Of a DNA stretch of 64,000 nt, positions 1 to 11,051 are shown piece after piece. Below the pieces are notes generated by a model. It did not search any database and had not been told where the DNA came from. It was given only the letters and a program-made list of their open reading frames with translations. This DNA is from Petunia secreta (lineage: Eukaryota; Streptophyta; Magnoliopsida; Solanales; Solanaceae). Numbering within the stretch: position 1 is the first letter of the stretch; each line of letters opens with the position of its first letter. The DNA lies in the NCBI GenBank assembly GCA_029990175.1, contig JARKIP010000049.1, positions 10,518,001 to 10,582,000 of the forward strand, read 5' to 3'. Both the position numbers and the translations under genes were made by a program.

Positions 1-813
1 CGATTCATCAAGTTAGTCCACAACGGAGTCACATGACGCCCACGATCGAATAGTGTAGCTGGAATGGAATATGTCGAAGACTGCCTCGCCGAGCAACAAC
101 GATGGAAATCCACAAAGCAGACAACAAGTGATCGATGCTAGCTTCGGAAGCTATGAGACCGGGCACAACACATGGGAGCTCAACGATCAAGCTTGAACCC
201 GAGGGAAGAAATCGAGTTCGAGATCCGAAGGCTTCATCTACGAGCTCGAGCCTAAAGACGGAAGTGTTCGGACACTCAACCTTGGCGTCGAGCAGTGATT
301 GACCGAACACTATAATTGTGTCCAAGGCAAGCGAGCGTCCGACTCAAATGTGTTCGAGCTAAGCTGCCGAACACATAAAACTGCTTCAGCCCTGCATGGC
401 TTATTCTTATTGGTCGCCTAAGACCGTTTTACTATTTTTCCCTTTACATTGTCTATATAAACCCCTAGCATAGCTCATTAGAGGGGAGCTTAGTTGATTG
501 TTGATGATATTGTGAGAATAGAGATAGATTTGGCCGAGCCAATCTTGTGGAAGCCTGAGGCTTCATGAACTCCAATACTTGGAATCGAATAGATGTCATC
601 CTAGTATGAATCCTTGTTAGATTCCAGTTTCCTTTCTCCCTTGGATAATCAATCATGTTTTGATTCGGATTATCCATTCTTTCTTCTATTTCTGTTCTCC
701 CCCATCCCTTATTTCTTGTTATCTTGGTTACTTTATCGCTCCCGCCTCTTTATCTTATTGTATCCGCGTCGTTTTGGATTGCTTGCTTTATCTTTGTGTG
801 TAGTTTGCATCCG
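1..813 (+). repeat. 5' LTR-like segment of a decayed gypsy element
   Basis: No intact gene is seen. A TATA motif (TATATAA, 454-460) is followed by a stretch (about 510-650: GCCTGAGGCTTCATGAAC, then ...CCTAGTATGAATCCTTG) that matches, in the same order, the R/U5 parts of the LTRs at 33711-34503 (+) and 19534-20281 (minus). It runs directly into a gag fragment near 814, so leader and gag N-terminus are deleted. The left end lies outside the window or is degraded. I infer the 5' LTR side of a gypsy element related to others in the window. Confidence 0.55.
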
Positions 814-1255
814 TAAGCCAAAGGAATGGAAGACTCCAAACACAAATGGTGTAAGTGCAAGTCGTGATGTGAAGAAGACTTATGAGAAGCTAACACCAAA
901 TGTGGGAGGTAATTCTAAAAATCCATTGAATACTCCTACTTCTTCTTCTACTCAATGTTATAAATGTAAGGGGTATGGCCACTTTTCTAGAGATTGTCCC
1001 ACTCGTAAAGACATGATTGTGATGGAAGATGGGTTGGTTCATGAACAAGATAGTGAGTCCGAGAATGAGGAAGTTGCTTGTGAAGAGGCTATAGAAGAAG
1101 GAGAGGATCCTAACTTGTTCTTAGTGGTTAGGAGGAGTTTGAGTACCAGAGTCATGGAAGCGGAGGTAGAAAATGTGTAAAGAGAGAACCTTTTTCATGC
1201 TAGATGTCATGTGATAGGGCAAGTATGCTCAATGGTTATTGATTAAACCAAGTAA
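814..1255 (+). pseudogene. gag zinc-knuckle and protease-start fragment, Ty3/gypsy
   Basis: The frame reads a linker rich in Lys, Thr and Asn followed by a CCHC zinc knuckle (C-x2-C-x4-H-x4-C, CYKCKGYGHFSRDC, from about 956), an acidic spacer and the FLVVRRSL motif that precedes the protease. Order and wording match the intact minus-strand element (zinc knuckle near 6414). A stop follows at 1178-1180; further homology (a FHARCHV-like stretch, then CSMVID) continues in another frame to about 1245 and stops before the protease active site is complete. Gag N-terminus and all of RT are missing, so this is a dead remnant. Confidence 0.8.
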
Positions 1256-1394
1256 TTGTTGTTCTCCTTGGAGACTTGATCTTTGTGATTATTATTGATA
1301 CTTGGTTATACCATAAGAGTGTGTTTTCCACACTTCGTGCACTAATCTACTTTCGAAGTAGGAGGTTTTGTGTTTACTTGTCGTTGCTTGTAGG

Positions 1395-1620
1395 TTCTAA
1401 GCTCCATGCTAAGGCAAGGGAGATCTTGGAAGAAGCCTATGTCAAAGTGACGTTCAAGAAGTACAAAGGAGGAGAGCATTGGGCACCCCGAGGAGATGAT
1501 GATACCATGGACGAGAACGCCTTGTTTTCGAGGACGAAATCTTCCGAAGAAGAGGAAGATGATGCGGGGCAAACTACCTAAAAGCCTTTCACTAGAAGTC
1601 AAGCCAAAATGGTCCAAGAC
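1395..1620 (+). pseudogene. Integrase C-terminal tail fragment
   Basis: The translated stretch LHAKAREILEEAYVKVTFKK, then APRGDD and the acidic SRTKSSEEEEDDAGQTT tail, matches the last part of the integrase frame of the intact element (about 3220-2855, minus). A deletion joins it to the protease fragment upstream, so RT, RNase H and the integrase core are lost. The tail continues into the LTR that starts at 1560, as in the intact element; a TAA follows GQTT. Confidence 0.75.
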
Positions 1621-2154
1621 ATTCACATGTACTTGACTTGGAAGGACAATGAAGAGGACTCCAGAAGAGACATGAAGATCATGCATTGGATCACCATGGA
1701 AGTAGGACCTCCCAGTGATGGAGGAGGGGCGCCTCAAGAATTGGGAGGACCTCCCAAGGATGGAGGAGGGGCGCCTCAAGCTATCTTCGACAAGGCAGTG
1801 ACATGCTTCAGCAAGGGCAGACCTCCTCCATTTGGAGGCGGGGCGCCTCAAAATTGTACCCTTCAAAAATTGGCTAAGTATGGGAAAGGAAGCTCACTGG
1901 CTATTTTGGTCTCTCCAGGGTGGGGTGCCCAAGATTCGGGGTGGACCTCCTCCTGAAGGAGAGAAAGGCAGCTCACCGGCAAGGAGGGGCGCCTCCATTC
2001 TGAGGAGGGGCGCCCCCACTGACGGGATTTCCTTTAACTTTTGTGTGTAATTCCAATTATAGCCCTGCGTGGCATTATTTGTTTTAACCCACTTTGGGGG
2101 TATTTTAGACATTACATTAGGCATAGAAGAAGACTATAAAAGTCTTTCTTAGGC
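1560..2154 (+). repeat. 3' LTR, first part (split by the nested element)
   Basis: It starts TGATGCGGGGCAAAC just after a purine tract (AAGAAGAGGAAGA) and carries several GGAGGGGCGCCTC boxes (about 1700-2025) and a TATA motif (CTATAAAAG, 2133-2141). It breaks at 2150-2154 (TAGGC), where the minus-strand gypsy element is inserted, and resumes at 9708. Removing the insert gives an LTR of about 0.9 kb. Confidence 0.8.
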
Positions 2155-2867
2155 TGATGTAGGAAATCAAACGCGGAAAGTAAAAGATAGGAACGAGATG
2201 TGTCTCGATCACAAATCTCAAGTAGCAACGGAGAACTTGTTCCATTACACCACGAGAGGAGGTCAAGAACACCTATGCTAGGCAACTACCCTCGAGCTAA
2301 CGTGAGCACGCAAGTAGAATGGTTGGGGGGATTGGAATTCATCTAGATCCGCTAGAGGAAGAACAAGTCCCAATTCAAGGTTTTTCATTCAATAAGAGTT
2401 CAACTCTTCAACACAAGTGTTTGTTTATCATCAAAGGTAAGCTAATGAAAATAACAAGACATCTAGCTATTTATAGATGTTTTTAGACACCATATGAAAG
2501 GTCTAATATGCCCACACTTAGGCTTAGGAATAAAGGACAACGTAGGGTCAAAATAGTCTTAACATAGCTAGGAATCACGTGCTTCAGCAATCCGGGCGGA
2601 GCGCCCGGCCAAATGATCAGTGGGGTGGCCTAGGCGGGGCGCCCAGAGTTGGGGCGGAGCGCCTCAGCCTAGGCTTCTTCAGGCGGAGCGCCTGGAATGC
2701 CAGGCGGGGCGCCCAAAGCACTGGGCTGCTCCTCTTGTGCTCTAATCACTCGGTACGGCCTCCAATCGCTTCCTTCTTCTAGGCCCTTCCTCACCAAGTG
2801 TAGGTGTACTCCTTGGATCTGCCTAGCTTGGCTCCGAGTTAAGGGTCTCGTGGTTTGCCCGGCATCA
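2155..2867 (-). repeat. 3' LTR of the intact gypsy element
   Basis: 713 bp, TGATGCCGGGC...CTACATCA in element sense. A TATA motif (TATAAATA, about 2468-2476 on the minus strand) defines the promoter. Five palindromic GC boxes (2592-2716) lie upstream of it in U3. It is nearly identical to the right LTR (9010-9702) but has one more box (about 21 bp). Close similarity of the LTRs implies a fairly recent insertion. Confidence 0.95.
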
Positions 2868-4202
2868 TCCTCCCCTTCTTGAGAAGATTTCGTCCTCAAA
2901 ATTGAAGCATTATCATCCACGACCTCTTCATCACCTACATCCATAGGAACCAAGTCACAAACATTGAAAGTATTAGACACTTGATACTCACTTGGTAAGT
3001 CGACCACATAGGCGTTATTGTTTATCTTTGAGAGCACTTGGAATGGGCCATCTCCACGGGGTGCTAACTTCCCTTTCCTAAGGTTTGGAAACCTTTCTTT
3101 CCGGAAGTGCACCCACACATAGTCACCCTTCTTGAGTTCCACCTTCTTGCGTCCCTTGTTTTTCTTGGAGGCTACCTTTGCATAAGCTTCCTCCAAGTTC
3201 TTCTTCGCTTTAGCATGTAGCTCCATCAAAGCCTTGGCTCTAGCTTTACCTTCAAAATTAACAACCATTTCCCTTGGCAAAGGGGTTAGATCAAGGGGAA
3301 TCAAGGGGTTAAAACCATACACACACTCGAATGGAGTCATACCAATCATCCGATGCACGGTTCGATTGTAGGCAAACTCCATAAGAGGTAGCTTATCTAT
3401 CCAAGTCCTACCCTTACCTCGGGTCATGGCTCTAAGAAGAGCACCCAAGGTTCGGTTCACCACTTCGGTTTGCCCATCGGTTTGGGGGTGGTGGGACGTA
3501 GAAAACAAGAGTTTGGTGCCAAGGGCACCCCATAAACTCCTCCAAAAATGACTTAGGAACTTAGTGTCCCTATCACTCACTATGGTTTGAGGCACACCAT
3601 GCAATTTCAAGACATTATCAATAAACAAGGTAGCAACATGTTGTGCATCATCACATTTTCGACATGGAATGAAATGAGCCATTTTGGAGAACCTATCCAC
3701 AACAACATAAATGCTATCATGGCCCCTCCCCAGTCTTTGGTAAACCCATGACAAAGTCCATTGATATATCCAACCACGGACTAGTAGGTATGGGGAGTGG
3801 GGTATACAAACCATGGGGGTTCGACTTGGACTTAGCAACCTTGCACTCAAGACAAGAGTTGCAAAGTCTCTCAACATGGGTCCCCATTTTAGGCCAATGG
3901 AATTGTTCCTGAAGGATGGCCAAGGTTTTGTCCCTACCAAAGTGACCCATGAGTCCTCCACAATGTGCCTCTTGCACAAGCAATTCCCTCCATGAGGACT
4001 CGGGTATGCATACTTTACCATTCTTAAAGATATATCCATTAACCCATTGGTATTTCTCAACTCTCTCTCCCTTTTCTAGAGCTTCATGGATGCTCTTGAG
4101 CTTTGGGTCATGAGCATACATCAATTTAATGCTCTCAAAACCCATAAGCTTAGAGGTGAGAGTGGTGGCTAGAGCAAACTTTCTCGAAAGCGCATCCGCC
4201 AC
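2669..4202 (-). pseudogene. Integrase region of gypsy polyprotein (frameshifted)
   Basis: The 4202-3717 piece carries the HHCC zinc-binding domain (H80, H87, C117, C120 counted from 4202) and the first catalytic Asp (SMDFV). The frame changes near 3725, inside GLPKTGRGHDS, and the rest is read as part of a 463-codon frame, giving the second Asp (VSDRDTKF) and the Glu (TDGQTEVVNRT) of the DDE core. No clear chromodomain is seen after the GPFQVL segment. The last 66 codons lie inside the LTR (downstream of 2867) and end in an APP-rich tail encoded by the GC boxes. The frameshift makes it non-functional here. Confidence 0.9.
2868..2885 (-). promoter_or_regulatory. Polypurine tract for plus-strand priming
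   Basis: In element sense the bases before the 3' LTR read TCAAGAAGGGGAGGA, a purine run ending at the LTR start TGATG. Position and composition fit a polypurine tract. Confidence 0.8.
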
Positions 4203-5190
4203 AATGTTGTCTTTCCCTTTCTTGTATTAGATCACATAGGGAAAAGACTCAATGAATTCAACCCACTTGGCATGTCTCTTATTGAGCTTCTCTTGGCCTC
4301 TCAAATGCTTGAGTAACTCATGGTCACTCTTGATTACAAACTCACGAGGCCAAAGGTAGTGTTGCCAATGGGCAAGGGCTCTCACAAGGGCATACAACTC
4401 CTTGTCATATGTAGAATAGTTCAAGGAGGCCCCTTTCAACTTCTCACTAAAGTAGGCGATGGGTTTGCTATCTTGCATTAGAACACCACCAATTCCCACC
4501 CCCGAGGCATCACATTCAACCTCAAATGCCTTTCCGAAGTCGGGCAATTGCAATAGAGGGGCGGTACTCAACCTACTTTTCAACTCATGGAAGGCCTTCT
4601 CTTGAGGCTCTCCCCAAACAAAAGGTTGGTCTTTCTTCACCAATTCGGTGAGTGGAGCGGCAATGGAGCTAAAGTCTTTCACAAATCGTCTATAAAAGCT
4701 AGCAAGACTATGAAAGCTCCTCACTTGAGTCACGGTAGTAGGAGTAGGCCAATCACGTATGGCCTCTACCTTAGACTCATCCACCTCCACTCCTTGGGCA
4801 CCCACAACAAACCCAAGGAAGACTACCTTCTCAACACCAAAGGCACACTTTTTAAAATTAGCGTAGAGCTTTTCGGCTCTCAACTTTTCAAGCACTTGCC
4901 TAAGGTGATCAACATGGTCGTCTATTGATTTGCTATAGATCAATATATCATCAAAGTAGACGACCACAAACTTGTTGATGAATGGCTTTAGAACATGGTA
5001 CATTAGCCTCGTGAAAGTGCTAGGTGCATTGGAGAGCCCAAAGGGCATCACCAACCATTCATAGAGACCAAACTTGGTCTTGAATGCGGTTTTCCATTCA
5101 TCACCGGGTTTCATCCGGATTTGATGGTAGCCGGACCTAAGGTCAATTTTGCTAAACACACATGAACCACTCAATTCATCTAACATATCA
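4203..5190 (-). pseudogene. Reverse transcriptase and RNase H region
   Basis: Counted from 5186, the frame has the RT core with YFDD at residues 77-80 and the FLGF motif, then RNase H starting FEVECDAS (D226) and YDKELYAL. An in-frame TAA at 4227-4229 interrupts the conserved [18 protein letters not shown] junction; the same frame continues beyond it. At the upstream side one extra C in a C run near 5190 shifts the frame between RHPIP and LDDMLDEL. Both lesions are single-base events in otherwise well-kept sequence. Confidence 0.92.
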
Positions 5191-6906
5191 TCAAGTTGGG
5201 GGAATGGGATGACGGTACTTTACCGTTATTTTGTTCACGGCCCGACAATCAACGCACATTCTCCAAGTGCCGTCCTTTTTGGGAACAAGGATCACGGGCA
5301 CGGCACAAGGACTCAAACTCTCCCTCACCAAGCCCCTAGTGAGCAATTCATCAACTTGCTTTTGCAATTCTCTTGTATCTTCTGGATTGCTCCTATAGGC
5401 CGGCTTGTTTAGGATTTGAGATCCCGGGACAAAGTCTATTTGATGTTCAATACCCCTCAAAGGAGGCAATCCATCCGGCATCTCATCCGGGAACATGTCC
5501 CCAAAATCCTTCAAGACATTCACAAACACACTAGGCAAAGGGTTAGAAGAAAAATCACAATTAGAGTTAAGGATCATACCTTTGTGCACTAGGCATAGGA
5601 GAAACTTGGTGCCATCATTTCCTTTTAGGATCTCGCCCGGTTGCATCATGGCACAAATGCCACCGGTAGAAGAAGAAGGTGGGATTGCCACAATGCTTTT
5701 GGACAAAGGGCTAGTCTCAATGATTGACTTGGCCTTTGCCACCTCCCTCAACTCCCTCATCCTATTGTAGTCATCACTCACTTGTTTGGGAGTTAGGGGC
5801 TTCAACACAAATTTCCTTCCTTCATGTTGGAGCGTGTAAGTGTTGACACGCCCGTCATGAACCACTTGTCGATCGAATTGCCAAGGCCTTCCAAAGAGAA
5901 GGTGGCAAGCTTGCATGGGCACAACATCGAACAAGTGTTCATCAACATAACTACCCATTTTGAACTTGATCATTGCTTGCTTCACTACCTTTAGCTCCCT
6001 ACATTCACTAAGCCATTGCAATCGATATGGCTTGGGATGCTTCACGGTAGGCAACTTCAATTGGGTTATAAGAGATTGACTCACAACATTAGCACAACTC
6101 CCGGAGTCAATGATCATAGAGCATACAACACCCTTAACACGACACCTAGCATGGAAAATGTTTTCTCTTTTCAAGGTTTCTCCATCCTCCACAATCATAG
6201 CTCCTAAGCTCCTCTTCACAACTAAAAAAGTATGAGGTTCCTCATCCTCCACCGTGTCATTTTGATCATCCTCCTCTACTCCCTCATCTCCCTCTACTCC
6301 CTCATCATCCTCCGGTTCACTCTCTTGTTCATATGCATTTTCACCAACAAGAACCATGGTCCTCTTCGTAGGACACTCCTTAGCAAAGTGTCCATACCCC
6401 TTGCACTTGTGACATTGAATGGAAGAAGAAGTAGGAGTATTCAATTGGGTTTTAGAATTACCTCCCACATTGGGTGTGTACTTCTCAAACGGCTTCTTCA
6501 CATCTTTGCTAGCACTTGCTCCACTAGGGCCACTTGCATTTGTGAATTTTGCATTGGGAGTAGGATTTTTCCAATCCTTTGATTTGTTCATGGAAGTAGA
6601 AGTGTTGCTCTTGTATCGGTTGGACTTCTCTTTCTCAAGCCATTGCTCGGCTTGGATAGCGGCATCAAGGACTTCTTGAAGTGAAAGATAAGCATGCAAT
6701 CTCAATTGTGAAGCTATACCATAGCTCAAACCATTCATGAAACGGATCACGACTTGCTCCTCATCTTCGGTGTCCATATCTAAGGCCATTTGAGTTCTTT
6801 CAAACTCATCAAAATATTCATGCACCGTTTTGACACCTTGCTTCAACTCATAAAGTTTCTTGAGTTGCTCTTGACGATATCTTGGAGTGATGTACTTGAT
6901 ACTCAT
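5191..6906 (-). pseudogene. gag C-terminus, CCHC knuckle, aspartic protease, RT start
   Basis: 571-codon open stretch. Residues 1-100 are the Retrotrans_gag-type core (YRQEQLKKLYELKQG, YFDEFERTQ), C165-x2-C-x4-H-x4-C is the nucleocapsid zinc knuckle, residues 185-225 are acidic, D267-S-G is the retropepsin active site, DVVPMQACHLLFGRPW is the conserved protease C-terminal strand, and VPKKDGTWRMCVDCRAVN near the end opens RT. The gag start lies upstream in other frames (to 7771), so the polyprotein is broken at about 6910 and again at 5190. Confidence 0.9.
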
Positions 6907-7771
6907 GATACCCTACAAGACATTCCAACCCACATTCACGGGAACTCCCGCTCTCCTCCTTGATCTCTTGACGGATTCCCACCAAGTAGATGCATAGGAT
7001 GCAAAGGATGAAATAGCATAAGTACCTTTCTTCTCATCGGTCATCTCATTTGTGTCAAACAATCTCTCCATGTGTAGCACCCATTCAATATAAGCGGCCG
7101 GATCACAATTCCCTTTAAAGGTTGGGAGATTAAGCTTCACACTATTGATGTTGGTGTTGTCACGACCTCCACGGAAAGGCTCCGGTTGGCCCCCATCGTA
7201 TTCCCTCCAACATAACCCCTAGGTGGCCCTCGTCCTCGGCCCCTACCTCTATCCATATTTCGACCCCAATTCATACCTCGCCTTGGTTGAAAGTGATCAT
7301 CAAACCCATACATATCATCTCCATAATCGGCTTCCTCCCCTTCTTGAGCTTTATCGGCTTGCTCAAGAGGTTGCACATTTCGGATGGGTCTTGGTAGTGG
7401 AATGTTTCTTGGGGGGGGGGGGGGTTATCTAAGATACGGGGAATGCCCGTTCGTTGGGTATTGCCCAACACTTGATCAAGTCTCTCTCGATCATCCTTTA
7501 CCCGTTGTTGATTGAGCAATTCAATGACATGGCTAACTTGCTTCGGGGTAAAGTTAGGAGTACTTGAGACTTCAACTTGGACACACGGGGTCCCTTTCTC
7601 AACTTGGACACTCGGGGTCCCTTTCTCTGATTGGACATTTGACGTCCCTTGCTCGACTAGAGCACTAGAGTTCACCCTCTCGAGGCTTTCAATCCTCAAG
7701 TTCATACTATCCAATTTGGCGAGGATAGTAGCAAGGGCACTCTTTGCAAAATCATCTCCTTCGGAAGACAT
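6907..7771 (-). pseudogene. gag N-terminal region (frameshifted)
   Basis: The start codon at 7771 opens MSSEGDDFAKSALATILAKL. Residues 45-70 hold a tandem repeat of about 9 residues (VQVEKGTPS). After RTGIPRILDNP the frame changes at a 14-G homopolymer on the + strand (7411-7424, proline codons in sense). The product continues in a second frame (7376-7137, RG-rich) and, after a change near 7200, in a third (LNLPTFKGNCDPAAYIEW, to 6913). The related gag fragment at 38045 has the same layout without the homopolymer, so the run looks like the cause of the first break. Confidence 0.85.
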
Positions 7772-8997
7772 TGTACCTACACAAGTAGCAAACGTTAGTA
7801 AACAACCTCACACACTCCCTCACTTGAGATCACTCGGCTCTCAAGTTTAGTGACGGTGGGTATTTCACTCGACTTGTGGTTCCAAAGCTTCACGTAGATG
7901 AGTAGCAATTCCTCAACTCAACCAAACTATTCATGAGTCAAGCACACTCCGGGGTAAGTGGAGTTAATGGGACTCAATGAAAGCTAGGCACTTTGAAGTG
8001 AGGACTTGAATAAAAAAGAATCTAGGAATCTTCTTGGAATTCTACTCTCCAACTAATGCACGAATCAACCTAAAAGCAATGAAATATTAGTGCTAATCAA
8101 GTAGAAAGATTACTTAGATAGGCACTAATAAGAGATTAGGCAACAAAGAACAAGCAAACCTAGAAGAAACTACCCAAAAACAACCCTTCAGGATGTTAGG
8201 CGGAGCGCTCAAGGTTTGGGCGGAGCGCCTGACAATTTGGTCAGTGAGGTCGGGCAGGCGGGGCGCCCAGATGTTAGGCGGAGCGCCTGGAGCAAGGGTA
8301 GTTCGAGCGGGGCGCCCAGAGGTCTAGGCGGAGCGCCTGGATGAAGAACACCTGGGTTCTCTACTCCGTGTTCTTCATTTTCAATCCAATTTCTAGGCCG
8401 ATTCAAAGGTGTTTTGGCAAAATCCAAGGTACCCAAAGTTGCTCCTTGATACAACCTACAATCCCCAATCAATTTCACACCCAAACACCCAACAAATAAT
8501 GCTCAATCAAGATTCAAAGTTTTCAAGTTTGGGGTTTCAACATGGGTTTCAAGGTTCAAAGTGGGTTTTGATTCTTCAAAAACTATGTTACCGAACTCCG
8601 AATCACACGATTCTTGTTGCAAATTGTTCGGTTTTCAATAGAGATCAATCCCCAATAATCAATTCCAAAACCCCATAAACACACAACCCAAAATCAATCA
8701 ATTTCCTCAAGAACAAGGGTTTGGTAGGGTTTAACAACAATTGGGGTTTTCAATTTTCAATTCAATCCAATCCCAACAAATTTGGTACCCAAACGTCAAG
8801 TTTTCAACAAGGATTGATAATCTATAACACCCACTTCAAAAATCACAAACACCAAAAAGTTACACCAATTTTTGAATTTTTCAATTTTTTTGTAATTTTC
8901 TTTTTGCAATAACTTCAACAACAAGAAATCTAAACAAACTAACCTAAGCACGAAGAATTAAGGGTCAGGGTTCGTAGGAACGATACCCGAACCTTGT
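7772..8997 (-). other. Untranslated leader of the gypsy element
   Basis: About 1.2 kb between primer site and gag start, rich in T-rich introns-like text and without a credible ORF. It holds six GC palindromes (8198-8343) of the type seen in the U3 of the same element. The same leader layout, primer site, about 0.7-1.1 kb, box array, then gag, recurs at 36854-38044 and in the leaders left of 17032 and 19533. Confidence 0.75.
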
Positions 8998-9007
8998 TCT
9001 GATACCA
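8998..9007 (-). promoter_or_regulatory. Primer binding site, initiator tRNA-Met type
   Basis: In element sense TGGTATCAGA follows the 5' LTR after 2 bases. This is the complement of the plant initiator tRNA-Met 3' end; the next bases (ACAAGG) diverge from the usual GC continuation. The same site adjoins LTRs at 17032, 19534, 32431 and 36853. Confidence 0.85.
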
Positions 9008-9009
9008 AA

Positions 9010-9702
9010 TGATGTAGGAAATCAAACGCGGAAAGTAAAAGATAGGAACGAGACGTATCTCGATCACAAATCTCAAGTAGCAACGGAGAACTTGTTCCGT
9101 TACACCCCGAGAGGAGGTCAAGAACACCTACGCTAGGCAACTACCCTCGAGCTAACGTGAGCACGCAAGTAGAATGGTCGGGGGGGATTGGAATTCATCT
9201 AGATCCGCTAGAGGAAGAACAAGTCCCAATTCAAGGTTTTTCATTCAATAAGAGTTCAACTCTTAGACACAAGTGTTTGTTTATCATCAAAGGTAAGCTA
9301 ATGAAAATAACAAGACATCTAGCTATTTATAGATGTTTTTAGACACCGTATGAAAGGTCTAATATGCCCACACTTAGGCTTAGGAATAAAGGACCACGTA
9401 GGGTCAAAATAGTCTTAACATAGCTAGGAATCACGTGCTTCAGCAATCCGGGCGGAGCGCCCGGCCAAATGATCAGTGGGGTGGCCTAGGCGGGGCGCCC
9501 AGAGTTGGGGCGAAGCGCCTCAGCCTAGGCTTCTTCAGGCGGGGCGCCCAAAGCACTGGGCTGCTCCTATTGTGCTCTAATCACTCGGTACGGCCTCCAA
9601 TCGCTTCCTTCTTCTAGGCCCTTCCTCACCAAGTGTAGGTGTACTCCTTGGATCTCCCTAGCTTGGCTCCGACTGAAGGGTCTCGTGGTTTTCCCGGTAT
9701 CA
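9010..9702 (-). repeat. 5' LTR of the intact gypsy element
   Basis: 693 bp, near-identical to the left LTR. Four GC boxes remain (about 9449-9555); one box present in the left LTR is missing, consistent with recombination or slippage between adjacent boxes. TATA motif about 9319-9330 on the minus strand. Confidence 0.95.
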
Positions 9703-10009
9703 TAGGCTCTCATTCCATTTAGATTACCTTGAATATTGATGACAACAATTTGAGATAAGATTTTCTTATGAATGAAACTTTATTTTTTGGCTTGAATCAA
9801 TTGGTTGCACTAATTGAACCTCGATCCAAACCTGACCGGGCTATTTGCAAGAACTGGGTGTTCTTGAGAACTGTCCGCATAGCATAGGTTGTTCTTGACC
9901 CGAATCGAGGGTGTCACGAAACCCGTTCTTCGTGGCTACTTCGTAGGGAGTTCAAGATCCGTCTTGCTCCTATCGTGTCTTTTTAGCTTCCGCATTTTAA
10001 TCCGTATCA
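9703..10009 (+). repeat. 3' LTR, second part, of the outer + strand element
   Basis: Begins with the second TAGGC copy and continues the LTR interrupted at 2154: R/U5-like sequence (AATTGAACCTCGATCC..., GTTCTTCGTGGC) ending CCGTATCA at 10009, the terminus expected for this superfamily. Confidence 0.75.
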
Positions 10010-10210
10010 ATATATTAATTACGCCCATAAAACATGAACGAATGAACTAGAGCAAAAAAAAAAAAAAATTGCATTTGGGGAAAGTTCTAACTCTCTCTCG
10101 GGGGACTTCCTTCAGCAACAACACTTCGGGAAGGTCCTGCTTCACCAACTGCAGGTTCCCCAGCCATCACGATATCTTCTCCTTCACCAATACCCTCTTT
10201 GGAGCCTTAT
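10010..10210. other. Short junction of uncertain origin
   Basis: Holds an A run (about 10053-10067). Read on the minus strand, 10080-10190 gives a short open stretch (VMAGEPAVGEAGPSR) of no recognised family; it may be the distal coding end of element D. Nothing firm can be assigned. Confidence 0.3.
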
Positions 10211-11051
10211 TCAAGGTCTACCAAAGATAAGAATATCAACAAGGGTATGATCAACCATCTCATCTTCCCCTTTATCAAAAATTGGTGGTGTGTCATAGCA
10301 AAGGTCATAAGCAAGGTCGACTATCACATCTACACTAGAGAGAGATTCATTGAACAATAGGCTCACATCATGATGGAGCGTAGCATCGCTCTCAACTAGT
10401 GACACACAATCACACACAAGTCGACCACTAGACTCTTTACTAGTTGCAAGTTTAATAGATGCATTACAAGCACCAACTAGCATTGAGTCCTCACAAGACA
10501 AGGAATTATAATGCTCATAGGTGGGTGAGGAAACACTTACACTTGAGTTGCTCCCGTGAGCACTCACATCAGTTGAAGTATCATGTTCAATCCTTCCTTC
10601 ATGAAGCGCACAATGAAGATATCCATCATCTTATCTTCCTTCCAAGGCATATGGTTGAGGCTCTACTAGCTCGCCGCCAAGAGTACCTACACATAAGCCA
10701 AAACAAGTAGAAGAAGAAGATATAGCATAGTTAGAACAAAGGGTGCCCTCACTCTCATTTTGTATTACCTCTCCTCTTCTTTCTCTCATTTTTCTCTCAA
10801 GGCCAAGTGTAGATTCGGGTGAAAATTCACTTACATCACTCCTCACTTCCTCTCCTTTTCCTCTCTAGGATTGTCACCGGTCACTCTCTCACTCCTCTCT
10901 TTCTTTTGTCTCTCATGTTCAAGTACAATGGAATGAGACTCAATATTGTCTTCATTTGGAGTAGGGTGACCCTTCCCTTGTTTCAAATCATCACCTTGGG
11001 GATTGCCCAAGTTGTGGGGAATTCCCAACGCCCAATCTTTACGGTCTATAC
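10211..11051 (-). pseudogene. Element D, distal coding part (non-canonical gypsy-derived protein)
   Basis: Three consecutive open pieces on the minus strand (11028-10843, 10846-10631, 10567-10211) form one decayed coding region. It has LGIPHNLGNPQG-type repeats, a charged HERQKKERSERV stretch, then a Ser/Asp/Val-rich acidic part. The charged stretch and what follows match element F (17640-17211), so both belong to one family. It is not a recognised enzyme and has no zinc knuckle or DSG. It continues at 15783, where the hAT transposon splits it. Confidence 0.5.

Larger units (their letters stand above)
2155..9702 (-). mobile_element. Structurally complete Ty3/gypsy LTR retrotransposon, CRM-like
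   Basis: 7,548-bp element in minus orientation. Both ends carry LTRs starting TGAT and ending ATCA. It is flanked by the perfect 5-bp duplication TAGGC (2150-2154 and 9703-9707). The primer site lies next to the right LTR and a polypurine tract next to the left LTR. Coding order gag, zinc knuckle, protease, RT, RNase H, integrase is Ty3/gypsy. The lineage call (CRM-like) is inference from LTR ends, initiator tRNA-Met primer site and an integrase frame that continues into the 3' LTR. The polyprotein is broken by at least four frame changes and one nonsense codon, so this copy cannot supply its own proteins, but all cis signals look intact. Confidence 0.95.

Noticed and set aside
2155..9702. 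Endogenous pararetrovirus
   Set aside because: LTRs, purine tract and integrase with DDE core are present and no movement or coat protein is seen; it is a gypsy retrotransposon.
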